From Nitrospinaceae bacterium UBA3496 (GTDB taxonomy: Bacteria > UBA8248), in the NCBI GenBank assembly GCA_002377645.1, contig DFQF01000059.1, positions 1-41,826 of the forward strand: a stretch of 41,826 nt of DNA. The letters run 5' to 3'. Positions 41,341 to 41,826 of the stretch are shown here, piece after piece. Made by a program: the position numbers and the translations under genes. How positions within the stretch are numbered: position 1 is the first letter of the stretch; every line of letters begins with the position of its first letter. Under the pieces are notes generated by a model. That model was not told the origin of the DNA. It searched no databases and saw only the letters and a list, made by a program, of their open reading frames with translations.

Positions 41341-41826
41341 ATGAAGAGATTATTTTTTTTCCTTTCAATTTCAACTCTTTTTCTTTCCTTTAGTGCAGAT
41401 TTCACTTTTTCTGCCGAAAAATGGATTAAAGCGAAGAATAATCCAGATTGTTCATTTTGGATAGATCCAAATCCTTTTGAGACAACACTAACTGGAACCT
41501 GGTCTGGCAATTGCCTAAATGGAAAACTCCATGGCAAGGGATTATTCATTGTTAAATATAGAAAAAATGGGAAGTGGACAGGATATGTACACCATGGGCA
41601 TTTTAAAAAAGGATTAGAGGATGGGCAGGGCACTAGGATATGGACAACTGGGATAAGATACGAAGGAAAATGGAAAAAGGGCAAATTTAATGGACAGGGA
41701 ACCCTTATCTTTGCTAGTGGGAAAAAATACGTTGGTGAATTCAAGGATGGTAAATACCACGGACAAGGAACCCTAACCTTTGCTAGTGGGAAAAAATACG
41801 TTGGTATCTGGGTGAGTGGAAGATTC
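41341..41826 (+). CDS. secreted MORN-repeat protein (3' truncated by window end)
   Basis: At least 162 codons from ATG 41341, open to the last base. A signal peptide (hydrophobic 4-17, likely cleavage near FSA/E) is followed by a short Cys-containing segment (C37, C58). MORN units of about 23 residues follow, with motifs GKLHGKGLF, GLEDGQGT, KFNGQGTLIF, KYHGQGTLTF and KYVGEFKDG. The last two units are nearly identical at DNA level (69-base period), a sign of recent duplication or repeat exchange. MORN proteins bind lipids or act as envelope scaffolds; the function here is unknown. The Shine-Dalgarno is weak. Confidence 0.85.
   Translation, partial: MKRLFFFLSISTLFLSFSADFTFSAEKWIKAKNNPDCSFWIDPNPFETTLTGTWSGNCLNGKLHGKGLFIVKYRKNGKWTGYVHHGHFKKGLEDGQGTRIWTTGIRYEGKWKKGKFNGQGTLIFASGKKYVGEFKDGKYHGQGTLTFASGKKYVGIWVSGRF

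Noticed and set aside
41205..41744. 179-codon minus-strand ORF
   Set aside because: It is antisense to the end of citrate synthase and the MORN gene; its proline-rich pattern is the shadow of the MORN glycine repeats.

Overview
This window is a chromosomal segment of an AT-rich Gram-negative bacterium (about one third G+C by eye). It has outer-membrane-type lipoprotein genes, HflK/HflC, a periplasmic cyclophilin and a 4.5S-type SRP RNA. The gene set (hydantoinase subunits, cyclase, amidase, an HpaB-type monooxygenase, two UGA-containing redoxins, a pyruvoyl-dependent polyamine route) suggests a marine, perhaps SAR324-, Nitrospinota- or deltaproteobacteria-like lineage. That placement is an inference; the partial 23S rRNA could settle it. 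UGA is an ordinary stop here (several genes end in TGA and Trp is TGG), yet it is read through in two redoxin genes.

Layout. 1-530: 3' end of 23S rRNA, 5S rRNA, terminator. 532-5292 (-): hydantoinase A/B pair and a D-2-hydroxyacid dehydrogenase. 5640-7576 (+): hflK-hflC. 7925-9292 (-): two paralogous lipoproteins; 9421-9669 (-): small Cys-containing protein. 9846-10883 (+): two tandem Prx-like selenoproteins, one with a U-P-Y-C site and one with U-P-Y-U. 11063-14277 (-): membrane-anchored Rad50/SbcC-like ATPase and SbcD-like nuclease, then a VOC protein. 14836-17449 (-): cupin, queuosine-precursor transporter, cyclase and a nucleophile-less alpha/beta hydrolase. 17633-21449 (+): MBL-fold hydrolase, tadA, tRNA-Ser, and a divergent succinyl-CoA-synthetase-like pair. 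21462-22880 (-): amidase. 22912-23113 (-): a compact small transcript unit. 23175-26058 (+): tRNA-Ser, SRP RNA, dnaX-ybaB-recR. 26075-28606 (-): cyclophilin, two tRNA-Ser genes, serS. 28872-30523 (+): thiE-thiL. 30533-33614 (-): M20 peptidase, YqeC-like protein, Fe-type alcohol dehydrogenase. 33719-37191 (-): degenerate amidohydrolase lipoprotein, dimeric alpha/beta-barrel protein, HpaB-like monooxygenase, glutaredoxin. 37388-39958 (+): complete polyamine operon speD-pdaD-speE-speB. 40103-41269 (+): citrate synthase. 41341-end (+): secreted MORN-repeat protein, cut off by the window edge.

How the parts fit. The strongest signal is selenium. Two adjacent redoxin genes carry in-frame UGA codons exactly at the redox-active positions. 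Each has a hairpin starting at the same distance after codon 49, with different paired bases (bSECIS-like). The second protein would contain two selenocysteines and no cysteine at all. A YqeC-family protein, known from selenium-dependent molybdenum hydroxylase contexts, lies about 21 kb away. No selA, selB, selC or selD is present here. All four serine tRNA isoacceptors needed to read the six Ser codons (CGA, GGA, GCU, UGA) and serS lie within about 9.5 kb. dnaX contains a run of ten A residues that could give a short gamma-like product by slippage. The polyamine operon encodes arginine to agmatine to putrescine to spermidine in four overlapping genes.
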